A stretch of DNA of 8,709 nt from an uncultured Eubacteriales bacterium (GCA_902478395.1 CABSKZ010000103.1:1-8709), one strand, 5' to 3'; shown: positions 1-7,155, counted from the first letter of the stretch. A program made the numbers and translations. The notes: generated from the sequence alone by a model not told the origin.

Positions 1-42
1 CCTCTCTATTCGTCGGCAGCGTCAGATGTGTATAAGAGACAG
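1..42 (+). other. Illumina Nextera adapter (sequencing artefact)
   Basis: Bases 2-9 read CTCTCTAT, which is the Nextera i5 index known as S502/N502. Bases 10-23 read TCGTCGGCAGCGTC, the Read 1 adapter, and 24-42 are the 19-base Tn5 mosaic end (AGATGTGTATAAGAGACAG). The order index, adapter, mosaic end is exactly that of a tagmentation library, so this is untrimmed adapter at a contig end and not host DNA. The genome sequence starts at about 43. Confidence 0.97.
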
Positions 43-50
43 CCATTACA

Positions 51-488
51 GTGATTCTTGCTACTGCAGCGGTATCCGCGTTTGCGGCAAGCAGCCGGAA
101 TAAAACGGTTACCTGCCCAAACTGTGGCACATCGGTTGAACTACCCGTGCCGGAACGGGAGGGCAAGGGCGGACCGAAATCCTTAGACGAGTTAAAAACG
201 GAACTGGACGAGGCGGTTGCAAACGGTGAAATGACACAGGAGGAAGCGGACGCTCGGCTTGCAGAATGCGAGGAAAGACGAACTGAAATGGAAGCGAAAC
301 AGGCCGAACGAAAAGCTCAGCTTGATGAAAAGGTAGCGTCCGGGGAACTCACGCAGGAGGAAGCCGACCGGATATTGGAACGGGGCGGCAAGGGCGGACC
401 GGGCAAAGCCATGAATGGGAATAGAGGCGGAGGCCGCCAGGCTGTGCCTAACGCAGACGTTGCCGACAATGCCGGACAGGAGCAGTAA
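51..488 (+). CDS. Small exported or membrane-anchored protein with CxxC knuckle and two EEAD repeats, 5' end missing
   Basis: The frame is already open at base 45, directly after the adapter, so the real N-terminus is missing; the GTG at 51 is only the first possible start left and has no ribosome binding site. The protein opens with a hydrophobic, alanine-rich stretch (ILATAAVSAFAASS), which looks like the end of a signal peptide or membrane anchor. A single zinc-ribbon-like knuckle, CPNCG, follows at 114-128; no second CxxC is present, so zinc binding would need a partner or dimer. Next is a charged, helix-prone region with two copies of a LDE-V-GE-TQEEAD-L unit at 204-260 and 321-377, 117 bases apart. 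The unit resembles those in secreted DUF2680-like and SHOCT-like clostridial proteins. The tail is rich in glycine and asparagine, with GKGGP before the first repeat and after the second. Function unknown. A terminator follows. Confidence 0.7.
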   Translation: MILATAAVSAFAASSRNKTVTCPNCGTSVELPVPEREGKGGPKSLDELKTELDEAVANGEMTQEEADARLAECEERRTEMEAKQAERKAQLDEKVASGELTQEEADRILERGGKGGPGKAMNGNRGGGRQAVPNADVADNAGQEQ

Positions 489-510
489 TTAAAAAAGCAA
501 CAATTATACA

Positions 511-541
511 AAGCCGAAGGGGGCATCCCCTCCGGCTTTTT
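511..541 (+). terminator. Rho-independent terminator of the CxxC/EEAD gene
   Basis: A 12-base stem (511-522 with 527-538, one A·C mismatch) closes a GCAT loop and runs into five T residues. It lies 22 bases after the stop codon of the gene at 51-488, in the correct orientation to end its transcript. Confidence 0.88.
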
Positions 542-741
542 CCAATAAAAGAATCAAAATGATGTAGAATTCATATTTCTCCACACTGCCTTGTTGGTTC
601 CGGCTGCGGCTTTTGCCGCATGGTCTATCCGCATCATGCAGAAATCCATTGCAATCCGACCAGCGTATCTGGAAAGAAACACATTCAATATGTTCAGGCC
701 GGACATTTGACAGCTGGCGCGGCAGAACGTGTAAAACCAAT

Positions 742-1403
742 CTAGCAGGTCTTGTGCGGCTGTTTTCCGGTTAAATACCGGTAAGCTTCGTTGTTCGTCA
801 TGTAAGAAATGTCCTGGTGGTTGCCAATTTTCTGGCAGAATTTTTCAAACTTCCGCCAGGTATCTTCCTTGTCAAATTCAAAGCTGTGGCCCCAGACATA
901 GAACAGTAAATCGGTCTCCTGGGCGGTACTGCTGATAAATTGCTCCGCAAGTTTGAAAAGCTTTGGGTCATGAATAACACAGGCAGGGTGCCAGGTCATA
1001 AAATTTTCCGACAGGGAAAAGGTATGGTGCGCCCATGTTGTACGGGCGTATCGGATTCCAGTACCGTACGGATGACAAAATCGTTGTAACAATCTCCGCC
1101 GCAGGGGTATGCCATTCCGAAAATTTCCTGTCCCGACAATTCTGTAAGAGATCGGTAATCGTCGTTTGCCTGGCGGAGAATTTCATCCTTGTCACAAAGC
1201 GTGAGATTCGGGTAGCTCACTGTATGCCCCGCAACCTCATGCCGTTGATAGAGCGCTACCTCTCCAGCCTCTACCTCGTCGTGGCATACGCGATAGTTTC
1301 CGGAGGGACGGCAGTTATGCACGATGTGGAAGGCTATAGGCGTATTCCAAATAAACGGATACAGGGCTGGGGACAGGGGCTTGCACTGGCATTTTTGAGT
1401 GAA
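742..1403 (-). pseudogene. Decayed polysaccharide deacetylase (frameshifted and truncated)
   Basis: Two minus-strand frames carry consecutive parts of one NodB-type polysaccharide deacetylase. The upstream part (to about 1060) has LYQRHEVAGHTVSYPNL and GMAYPCGG, matching the family's HEVA-HT--HP and AYPYG motifs. The downstream part (from about 1060 to 742) has GIRYARTT, a W-PAC motif, GHSFEFD and a DISYMTNNEAYRYL ending. In an intact protein these lie in one chain; here the frame changes near 1055-1070, probably by a small deletion around the codons before GIRYARTT. The second metal-binding histidine of the HTxxHP motif is tyrosine, and the DDG catalytic N-terminal region is absent: the frame reaches a stop at 1404-1406 without it. 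Intact relatives remove acetyl groups from cell-wall or capsule glycans. I judge this a dead gene. The region 542-741 beyond it holds no recognisable gene. Confidence 0.8.
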
Positions 1404-1506
1404 TTATATTTGAACGGAGAACAGTATTTAGTTCAATAGATACTTGTGTGCGAAACTGGCTTTAAGCGCCGGAATGCTTTTTACAGCAGGAATTTTTTCT
1501 ATGTTT

Positions 1507-1536
1507 AGGACTTCACTAAATCGTGAGGTCCTTTTT
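1507..1536 (+). terminator. Orphan Rho-independent terminator
   Basis: A 10-base stem (1507-1516 with 1523-1532, one G-T pair) with a 6-base loop runs into TTTTT at 1532-1536. It works on the plus strand, yet no intact plus-strand gene precedes it; the nearest feature is the minus-strand deacetylase remnant. It probably marks the end of a gene that has been lost. Confidence 0.75.
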
Positions 1537-1692
1537 CGCTATGTAAAAGTCAGACATGAATTTGCTTGTTTTTTTACTTTATAACCATCGGAGTGTGGCA
1601 ACTGCCAAAATTCTACAACGTCTTTTACGTGGATAAGTTCCTTGTTATTTTACTCAGAATTTACGCAGTGGAGATATCAGATTTTGCATGCG

Positions 1693-1739
1693 GCTATTAA
1701 AATAGCATTGTACAAAATAGCATGACAAAGTATGTCATG
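1693..1739. repeat. Direct and inverted repeats in the phosphatase leader
   Basis: The 10-mer AAAATAGCAT occurs twice, at 1699-1708 and 1714-1723, 15 bases apart. Two inverted repeats overlap it: GCTATT/AATAGC at 1693-1706, and CATGACA/TGTCATG at 1721-1727 and 1733-1739. The second ends six bases before the AGGAGG of the phosphatase gene. The spacing is not the 11-base period of a Pho box. A repressor operator or an mRNA hairpin are both possible; neither is shown. Confidence 0.45.
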
Positions 1740-1760
1740 AATACAGGAGGAGTAGAAAAG

Positions 1761-4700
1761 ATGAAAAAAATAATCTCAATTCTATTGACTGCATTAATGC
1801 TTGGCTGCGCGGTTCCGGCGGGCACAGCTTCAGCGGCGCCGGATACGGATATCACATATACAGAACCGTATCTTCTGACGCTGGATCCTGACAATGAGAT
1901 GGACATTTGCTGGCTTACTGTAGGAAATGGAAAAGGAAGCATTGAAATAGGTGAAACGGACGCATTAGGTAAGATAGTGGAAACCCAGCAGTACAAGATA
2001 AATGGCCTGCGCACCTCAGCGAAGGCGGACGGCTATGATGATGAGCCTTTAAACAATCCGGAGCTTACTGTTTATCAGCAGATTGCGACAGTAAAGAACC
2101 TGAAACCGGATACTACATATTATTACAGAGCCACCACAACGGTCGGCGGCAAGACAGAGACCACAAAAACCTACAATTTTAAAACCGCTCCCGCAAAGGA
2201 AGGAGATTTTACCTTTGCGTTGCTTTCTGACTTACAGTTGAAGGCAGAAAGTCCTGCAACAGTAAAACAGATTGGTCAGAACAAGCCCGACTTTATTATT
2301 TATGAGGGAGACATGGGAAACACACCGTGGAAGGCAGGCGAATGGTTTGACCTTGATAACTGTTTTGTAAATCCCGATGAGGATGGAAAGTCTTGGTTTG
2401 AAATTATGCAGCAGGAAGAGGACGGGGCGGAACTTTTACAGTATACCCCGATATTCCCGGTTCCGGGCAACCATGAGGTGGACGACCAGAGGGTATTTAC
2501 AGAAAAGGAAAGAGCAGCCAAAAATGATGATTGGTCGTTATCAATCTATATGCAGCTTTTCAGACCGCTTTATCCAGAGCAGGAATATACAAAGGGCGGC
2601 AAGCACTGGTACAGCGTTGATTACGGCGATTTGCACATCAGCAATATTTCCTGTTTCCGCTGGCAGAGCTGGGACGGCTTTGAAGCGCCCGGATGGGCTA
2701 TGTTCGACGACATTTCCAAAGACAGCGCACAGGTTAAATGGCTTGAAAACGACCTTGCATCTACAGACGCAAAATATAAATGGATAAATATGCACTGGCA
2801 TATGCTCAACCGCGGGGATGACGGATATTATCCCTTATCGGAGCCCGTTGCTAGCGGGGATAGGGCAGTATATCCCAACGGCGACTATGCATATGATGTA
2901 CTGAAACCGATTTATGAGAAATATGGTGTAAACGCCGTCAGCTTCGGGCATTCCCATGTTTATGAAAGATACCTGATAAATGGTGTGAACTATATTGAAG
3001 CGGCATCCATCGGCAATAACTACAGAGGCGAAACAGATCCGTACCATCCCTCCGGCAATCAGCCTGTTTTTGAGAAAAATGATATACGCTCCTTTATGCT
3101 TCTGAAAAAAAATGATACGGGTATTTCGGCAAAGGGAATAGCAGCAAGCGGAAATACAAAGGGGCAAGTTTTTGATACGTTCTATGTGGCAAAAAGCAAC
3201 GGTTCTGGCGAGGTACAAACCGCAGCAGATACAATCAAGCAAAACAACCCGCAGGTAAAGAATATTATTATGATGATTCCTGACGGCCAATCTGTTACAG
3301 ACACCACGCTGGCGCGCTGGTATAAGGGCGGCACGCCGCTGGCTGTTGATGAAATGGCGTGCGGTCTTGTAAGAACGTATTCATCCGACGCGCCAATAGC
3401 AGATTCCGCACCCTCCGGAACGGCGTATGCAACAGGTTTTAAGTCACATACTGGCTTTGTGGGCGTACTTCCCGATGTCAACACCATGCCGGGAATGAAA
3501 CCTCTTGCAGAAGCGGATAAAAGAAAGCCCGTAGCAAGTATTCTTGAGGCGGCGCAGCTGCTCGGCAAAAGTACAGGGATGATTGCGACCTCTGAAATTA
3601 TGCACGCCACCCCAGCGGATTTTTCCGCACACGATCCGAGCAGAAAAAATTATGACAGTTTAAGTGAGCAGGAGGTTTATCAGGATATAGATGTGGTTCT
3701 GGGTTCCGGTGAATACTATCTGAAGCCTGAGGGCAGAAAAGACGGCGAAAACCTGGTGGATGCGTTAAAGAATATGGGCTATGACTATATCACGACACCA
3801 GAGGAAATGCAAAACACAACTAGTGCAAAAATCTGGGGGATGTTCGCGCCGAAGGATTTGTCATACGAAATGGATCGAGACGCATCAAAGCAGCCCTCTC
3901 TTGCGGAAATGACGAAGAAGGCAATCGAAGTCTTAAGCAAAAATGAAAACGGTTTCTTCCTGGTGGTGGAAGGCTCAAAGGTAGACTGGGCTTCACATGC
4001 GAACGATCCGATAGGTGTTATATCAGATACGCTTGCGTATGATGATGCGGTAAAAACGGCGCTTGACTTTGCGAAAAAGGACGGCAATACGGTTGTCATC
4101 TCAGCAACGGACCACGGTAACGGCGGTATGACCATCGGGAACAAGGCGACAGACAACGACTATGACAAGCAACCGCTCAATGTCTTTATCGAACCGCTCA
4201 AAAAAGCGTCAAGGACGGGCGAAGGCATAGAAAAACTATTTCATGCGGACAAAAGCAACATAGCGGAGGTTATGGCGCAGTATTATGGAATAATAGACCT
4301 TACCGATGAGGAAATCGAGGCAATCAAGAGCACGAGCGCGGGTTCGATGAATTATACGGTGGGACCGATGATTTCAAAAAGGGCAAATATCGGCTGGACA
4401 ACAAACGGCCACACCGGAGAAGATGTTCCGCTTTACATTTATGCTCCCGAGGGCTGCAAAAAGCTGAGCGGTGTTGTAGAAAACACGGATATTGCATACT
4501 ATATGGCTGAACTGTTCGGTGTTAAGCTTTCGGATGTCACAAGTAGGCTGTTTGTCCCGGTTAGAGCTGCGGCTGAAGCAAAGGGCGCGGTAGTTACATG
4601 GAACAGCGATGATGTGCAGAATCCTGTTGTTATTATAACAAAGGGAAGCGACGAGATTAAAATACCAGTCAACAAAAATATTGCAGATGTAAACGGTAAA

Positions 4701-4781
4701 ATGGTCAAGCTTGACGGCGTGACAGTGTATAACGGAATTCACACATATGTTCCGCAAAGTGCGATTGACCTTATAAATTAG
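1761..4781 (+). CDS. Secreted two-phosphatase fusion: purple-acid-phosphatase-type metallophosphoesterase plus alkaline phosphatase
   Basis: Start: ATG 1761, preceded by AGGAGGAG at 1745-1752 and followed by a typical signal peptide (MKK, hydrophobic core, ASA cleavage site near residue 25); the ATG-like start at 1722 lacks both. Length 1006 residues. Domains in order: a fibronectin-like domain of purple acid phosphatase type (about 30-145); a metallophosphoesterase (about 150-460) with D157-L-Q159, G183-D184, G236-N-H-E239, H345-W-H347 and G396-H-S-H399; an alkaline phosphatase (about 495-925) with metal ligand D508, nucleophile S549 in DSAPSGTA, H615-A-T617, E737, D742, H746, D784-H785 and H884; and a copper-amine-oxidase-N-like module (about 927-1006), a stalk or wall-binding type. 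All key residues of both enzymes are present, so both may be active. H615 replaces Asp153 of E. coli PhoA, a common variant. Inferred role: releasing phosphate from organic esters outside the cell. It is transcribed alone and closed by its own terminator. Confidence 0.9.
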   Translation: MKKIISILLTALMLGCAVPAGTASAAPDTDITYTEPYLLTLDPDNEMDICWLTVGNGKGSIEIGETDALGKIVETQQYKINGLRTSAKADGYDDEPLNNPELTVYQQIATVKNLKPDTTYYYRATTTVGGKTETTKTYNFKTAPAKEGDFTFALLSDLQLKAESPATVKQIGQNKPDFIIYEGDMGNTPWKAGEWFDLDNCFVNPDEDGKSWFEIMQQEEDGAELLQYTPIFPVPGNHEVDDQRVFTEKERAAKNDDWSLSIYMQLFRPLYPEQEYTKGGKHWYSVDYGDLHISNISCFRWQSWDGFEAPGWAMFDDISKDSAQVKWLENDLASTDAKYKWINMHWHMLNRGDDGYYPLSEPVASGDRAVYPNGDYAYDVLKPIYEKYGVNAVSFGHSHVYERYLINGVNYIEAASIGNNYRGETDPYHPSGNQPVFEKNDIRSFMLLKKNDTGISAKGIAASGNTKGQVFDTFYVAKSNGSGEVQTAADTIKQNNPQVKNIIMMIPDGQSVTDTTLARWYKGGTPLAVDEMACGLVRTYSSDAPIADSAPSGTAYATGFKSHTGFVGVLPDVNTMPGMKPLAEADKRKPVASILEAAQLLGKSTGMIATSEIMHATPADFSAHDPSRKNYDSLSEQEVYQDIDVVLGSGEYYLKPEGRKDGENLVDALKNMGYDYITTPEEMQNTTSAKIWGMFAPKDLSYEMDRDASKQPSLAEMTKKAIEVLSKNENGFFLVVEGSKVDWASHANDPIGVISDTLAYDDAVKTALDFAKKDGNTVVISATDHGNGGMTIGNKATDNDYDKQPLNVFIEPLKKASRTGEGIEKLFHADKSNIAEVMAQYYGIIDLTDEEIEAIKSTSAGSMNYTVGPMISKRANIGWTTNGHTGEDVPLYIYAPEGCKKLSGVVENTDIAYYMAELFGVKLSDVTSRLFVPVRAAAEAKGAVVTWNSDDVQNPVVIITKGSDEIKIPVNKNIADVNGKMVKLDGVTVYNGIHTYVPQSAIDLIN

Positions 4782-4800
4782 TTTATATAAATAGACAGTT

Positions 4801-4848
4801 AAGCAGGTTTAAGAGATTATCGTATTATGCATCTTAAACCTGCTTTTT
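4801..4848 (+). terminator. Rho-independent terminator of the phosphatase gene
   Basis: A perfect 14-base stem (4801-4814 with 4832-4845) with a 17-base loop ends in TTTTT at 4844-4848. It begins 20 bases after the phosphatase stop codon, so the phosphatase is a single-gene transcript and the FeoB remnant that follows is not read from its promoter unless there is read-through. Confidence 0.92.
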
Positions 4849-4999
4849 GCTGGGCGGAAAACAACTATTTCTAGGAACAAAATCATTCGGAGAGCCGACG
4901 GAACAGAACCAAAAAGCGGGTTGTCAAGGTTCACAATTGGCTTAGAGAGAAGCTTGTAAAACCAAGACATAGCAGCGGATAGCCTTTTGTAAACCAACC

Positions 5000-5851
5000 A
5001 TGTGCATGGGATTTGGCTGCAACGCAGTCGGTGTAACCGGGACCAATATCATTGACTCGCCGCGCGAACGGCTGATAGCGGTGCTGACAAACAACTTCGT
5101 TCCGTGTAACGGGCGGTTTCCCACGATTATCATCATGGCGACAATTTTTGTCGGCGGGGGCTGCGCGCTGTGGCTGCGGCCTACTATGTCCGCATTGGTC
5201 GTGTTTTTCGTGATTCTGCTTGGCATTTGCATGACCTTTCTGGTTTCACGGCTGCTTTCTGCGACCATTTTAAAAGGTATGCCATCGCGGTTTACGTTGG
5301 AGCTGCCGCCTTATCGGAAACCGAAAATCGGGAGTGTGCTTGTACGTTCTGTGCTGGACAGGACGCTGTTTGTGCTGGGGCGGGCCGTCTCTGTTGCCGC
5401 ACCGGCGGGCATCGTCATCTGGCTGCTCGCCAATACAATGATTGGCGGCACCAGCATCTTGAACTACACCGCAAACTTTCTGGACCCGTTTGCAAAGCTA
5501 TTCGGTCTGGACGGCTACATATTTCTCGCGTTTATCCTCGGGATGCCCGCGAATGAAATTGTGGTGCCGCTCATGGTAATGAGCTATATGTCACAGGGGT
5601 CTTTGGTCAGTATGGATAATTTGGATATGATGAAAACAATTTTTGTGGATAATGGCTGGACGCTTCTGACAGCGGTGAATGTGATTTTATTCATGCTGAT
5701 GCACTGGCCGTGCGCAACGACTTTACTGACGATTAAAAAGGAAACCAAAAGCGTGAAGTGGACTGTGTTGGCCTTTTTGATTCCGACACTTGCCGGGCTG
5801 GTGTGCTGTTTCATCACCACCTCGGCGGTTAAACTTGTGAATTTAATGTAA
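5000..5851 (+). CDS. feoB: C-terminal part of FeoB ferrous iron transporter, 5'-truncated (probable pseudogene)
   Basis: The 283 codons match the second half of the FeoB membrane domain of clostridial type: CMGFGCNAVGVTG at the start, IIDSPRERLIA, FVPCNGRFP, GMPANEIVVPL and HWPCATTLLTIKKET. About six membrane segments are visible (residues 41-59, 62-83, 124-145, 173-200, 220-236, 253-274). Full FeoB has 600-800 residues and begins with a G-protein domain (G1 P-loop, NKxD) that drives Fe2+ uptake; all of that, and the first gate region, is missing. Family similarity starts abruptly at about 4997, the frame has a TAG at 4970-4972, and no ribosome binding site precedes ATG 5000. The frame is otherwise intact, so the loss may be recent. 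The DNA at 4849-4996 is unrelated to FeoB and I do not recognise it. Alternatives are a split FeoB with its other part elsewhere, or an assembly join. Transport activity is unlikely. Confidence 0.82.
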   Translation: MCMGFGCNAVGVTGTNIIDSPRERLIAVLTNNFVPCNGRFPTIIIMATIFVGGGCALWLRPTMSALVVFFVILLGICMTFLVSRLLSATILKGMPSRFTLELPPYRKPKIGSVLVRSVLDRTLFVLGRAVSVAAPAGIVIWLLANTMIGGTSILNYTANFLDPFAKLFGLDGYIFLAFILGMPANEIVVPLMVMSYMSQGSLVSMDNLDMMKTIFVDNGWTLLTAVNVILFMLMHWPCATTLLTIKKETKSVKWTVLAFLIPTLAGLVCCFITTSAVKLVNLM

Positions 5852-5878
5852 ATGAAACATTATTTTAACAAAACCTGC

Positions 5879-5907
5879 TTGCATAAATGAGCGCTGTGGA
5901 GTATAAT
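5879..5907 (+). promoter_or_regulatory. Sigma-A-type promoter of ireB
   Basis: TTGCAT at 5879-5884 and a perfect TATAAT at 5902-5907 are separated by 17 bases. The start of transcription would fall near 5914, giving a leader of about 30 bases before ireB. Confidence 0.82.
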
Positions 5908-5944
5908 ATAAGTATACAGCAAAAGCGAAAGGCGGCGAAGGACT

Positions 5945-6196
5945 ATGGACGCAAACGAAACACAAAAATTTCAGTTCGGGGCCAGCAGGGAAGACTACAT
6001 TAAGACTATCATCATGTCCGTGTACGCTGCCCTTGAAGAAAAAGGGTATCATCCGGTCAGCCAGATGGTGGGGTACATTCTGTCGGGAGATCCGACCTAT
6101 ATCACCAGCCATAACAATGCGCGTGCGCTCATCCGGAAGGTGGAGCGGGACGAATTGCTTGAGGTTTTGGTAAAAAATTACGTTTCAGGTCAATAA
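5945..6196 (+). CDS. ireB: IreB family regulatory phosphoprotein (UPF0297/DUF965, YrzL-like)
   Basis: The 83-residue product has the family's full conserved core: YAALEEKGYHPVSQMVGYIL, then SGDPTYI, then HNNARALIRK and ERDELLEVLVK, over a length usual for the family. In Enterococcus faecalis, IreB is a small dimeric protein phosphorylated on N-terminal threonines by the PASTA kinase IreK and negatively affects cephalosporin resistance; related proteins act in cell-wall and envelope control. Here T6 in the N-terminal tail is the only threonine in a comparable place and so the likely phosphosite (inference). The start at ATG 5945 is preceded by AAAGGCGG at 5928-5935. In many Firmicutes the gene lies between alaS and ruvX; here its neighbours are a feoB remnant and queG. 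It has its own promoter and terminator. Family identity is secure. Confidence 0.95.
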   Translation: MDANETQKFQFGASREDYIKTIIMSVYAALEEKGYHPVSQMVGYILSGDPTYITSHNNARALIRKVERDELLEVLVKNYVSGQ

Positions 6197-6210
6197 TTCT
6201 GGACATTTTT

Positions 6211-6240
6211 AAAACAGGCGGAGATTCTCCGTCTGTTTTT
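6211..6240 (+). terminator. Rho-independent terminator between ireB and queG
   Basis: A 13-base stem (6211-6223 with 6227-6239, one G-T pair) with a 3-base loop ends in TTTTT at 6236-6240. It lies 15 bases after the ireB stop and only 18 bases before the queG start, leaving no room for a promoter in between, so queG expression must come from read-through or from a start site inside ireB. Confidence 0.88.
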
Positions 6241-6258
6241 GTGGTTGTGGGGGCGGTT

Positions 6259-7155
6259 ATGGACTGGAAGGAAAAAGTGCGTAGCTTTGCGGCAAACGAG
6301 GGCGTTTTAGCAGGATTTTGTAGTGCGGAAGCGGACGAGTCGCTGAAAGCTTTGTTGCTCCGCAAAAGACGGCGGCAGCCACAGTGTGGGTTTGAACCGA
6401 AAAATTTGGACCTCCGTACAGATCCGTCGCTTACGCTTCCCGGAGCAAAAAGTATTTTGGTATGCTTGTTCCCCTATTTTAGAAGCGATATTGCAAAACA
6501 AAACCTGTCACGCTATGCCTGTATTCCGGACTATCATATTGTGGTGCGGAAAAAGCTCGAAAAAATTTCGGAATATATCCGGCAGTTTGATAATACGATA
6601 CAGTATAAGTGCTATTCGGACAATGGTCCATTGGTTGACCGTTATTTAGCATATAAAGCTGGGCTGGGTTTTTTTGGGCGGAATTGCCATTTTATCCATG
6701 AGACCTATGGCTCATGGTGTTTTATTGGCTACAGTATTTTGACTGCCGATATCCCGCCGGACAAGCCTCTTGACAGAACCTGCGCCGACTGTGGGAAATG
6801 CCGGGCGGCGTGCCCGGGAGGGGCGCTCGACGGCATGATGGGCTTTGACTGTGAACGCTGCATCTCCTACCTAACTCAAAAAAAAGAACTGACAGGCGAA
6901 CAGGCCGCATTGCTGGCCGGGCAGGACAGCGTCTATGGTTGCGACGTTTGCCAGGAGGTGTGCCCGCATAATCAGGACGTGCCAAACACGCCGGTTCAGG
7001 AATTTTATGGTGCCAAATTGGAAAAACTGGAATATAATGAAGTAAACCGCCTGAGCGGACGGGAATTCAAAAGAAAATTCCAAACGTTCCCATTCGCCTG
7101 GCGCGGAAAATCGGTTATTTTACGAAATTTAGAAAAAGAAATGCTTGACAAATGA
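6259..7155 (+). CDS. queG: Epoxyqueuosine reductase QueG (short form)
   Basis: QueG carries out the last step of queuosine synthesis, reducing epoxyqueuosine in the wobble position of tRNAs for Asp, Asn, His and Tyr; it uses cobalamin and two [4Fe-4S] clusters. The 298-residue product has SRYA--PDYH (near 83-93), the SDNGPLVDR segment with D121, which aligns with the catalytic Asp of E. coli QueG, then AGLGFFGRN. The ferredoxin-like region has C175, C178, C181 and C185-P, then C198/C201, then C228, C231 and C235-P: enough cysteines for two clusters. The protein ends soon after RGKSVILRNLEKE, so the C-terminal HEAT-like part of longer QueG proteins is lacking, as in other clostridial short forms. 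ATG 6259 is chosen over GTG 6241, which sits directly on the ireB terminator; GGGGGCGG at 6249-6256 is a modest ribosome binding site. No preQ1 aptamer is seen in the leader. Confidence 0.92.
   Translation: MDWKEKVRSFAANEGVLAGFCSAEADESLKALLLRKRRRQPQCGFEPKNLDLRTDPSLTLPGAKSILVCLFPYFRSDIAKQNLSRYACIPDYHIVVRKKLEKISEYIRQFDNTIQYKCYSDNGPLVDRYLAYKAGLGFFGRNCHFIHETYGSWCFIGYSILTADIPPDKPLDRTCADCGKCRAACPGGALDGMMGFDCERCISYLTQKKELTGEQAALLAGQDSVYGCDVCQEVCPHNQDVPNTPVQEFYGAKLEKLEYNEVNRLSGREFKRKFQTFPFAWRGKSVILRNLEKEMLDK

Larger units (their letters stand above)
1404..1760. other. Intergenic region without a recognisable gene
   Basis: This stretch of about 350 bases separates the broken deacetylase from the phosphatase gene. 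It holds a plus-strand terminator at 1507-1536 with no intact gene before it, an AT-rich tract, and repeats at 1693-1739 just ahead of the phosphatase ribosome binding site. The bases between show no frame with a recognisable product. A TTGCAT at 1684-1689 could be a -35 element, but no good -10 lies at the right distance, so I do not assign a promoter. Confidence 0.6.

Noticed and set aside
24..42. Tn5/IS50 mosaic end as a mobile-element end
   Set aside because: It is preceded by the Nextera adapter and i5 index, so it comes from library preparation.
554..706. Minus-strand 50-codon frame past the deacetylase remnant
   Set aside because: No ribosome binding site, no recognisable family, and the opposite strand is also open here; it is probably chance.
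1035..1439. Plus-strand 134-codon open frame
   Set aside because: It lies antisense to recognisable deacetylase motifs and has no recognisable product itself.
1722..1760. Earlier start for the phosphatase at 1722
   Set aside because: It would put 13 residues before a typical signal peptide, and AGGAGG with proper spacing precedes 1761.
4809..4997. Minus-strand 62-codon frame before feoB
   Set aside because: It reads through the terminator hairpin of the phosphatase gene and has no known family; kept only as DNA of unknown origin.
6197..6258. preQ1 riboswitch before queG
   Set aside because: The short leader is taken up by the terminator hairpin; no preQ1 aptamer core is visible.
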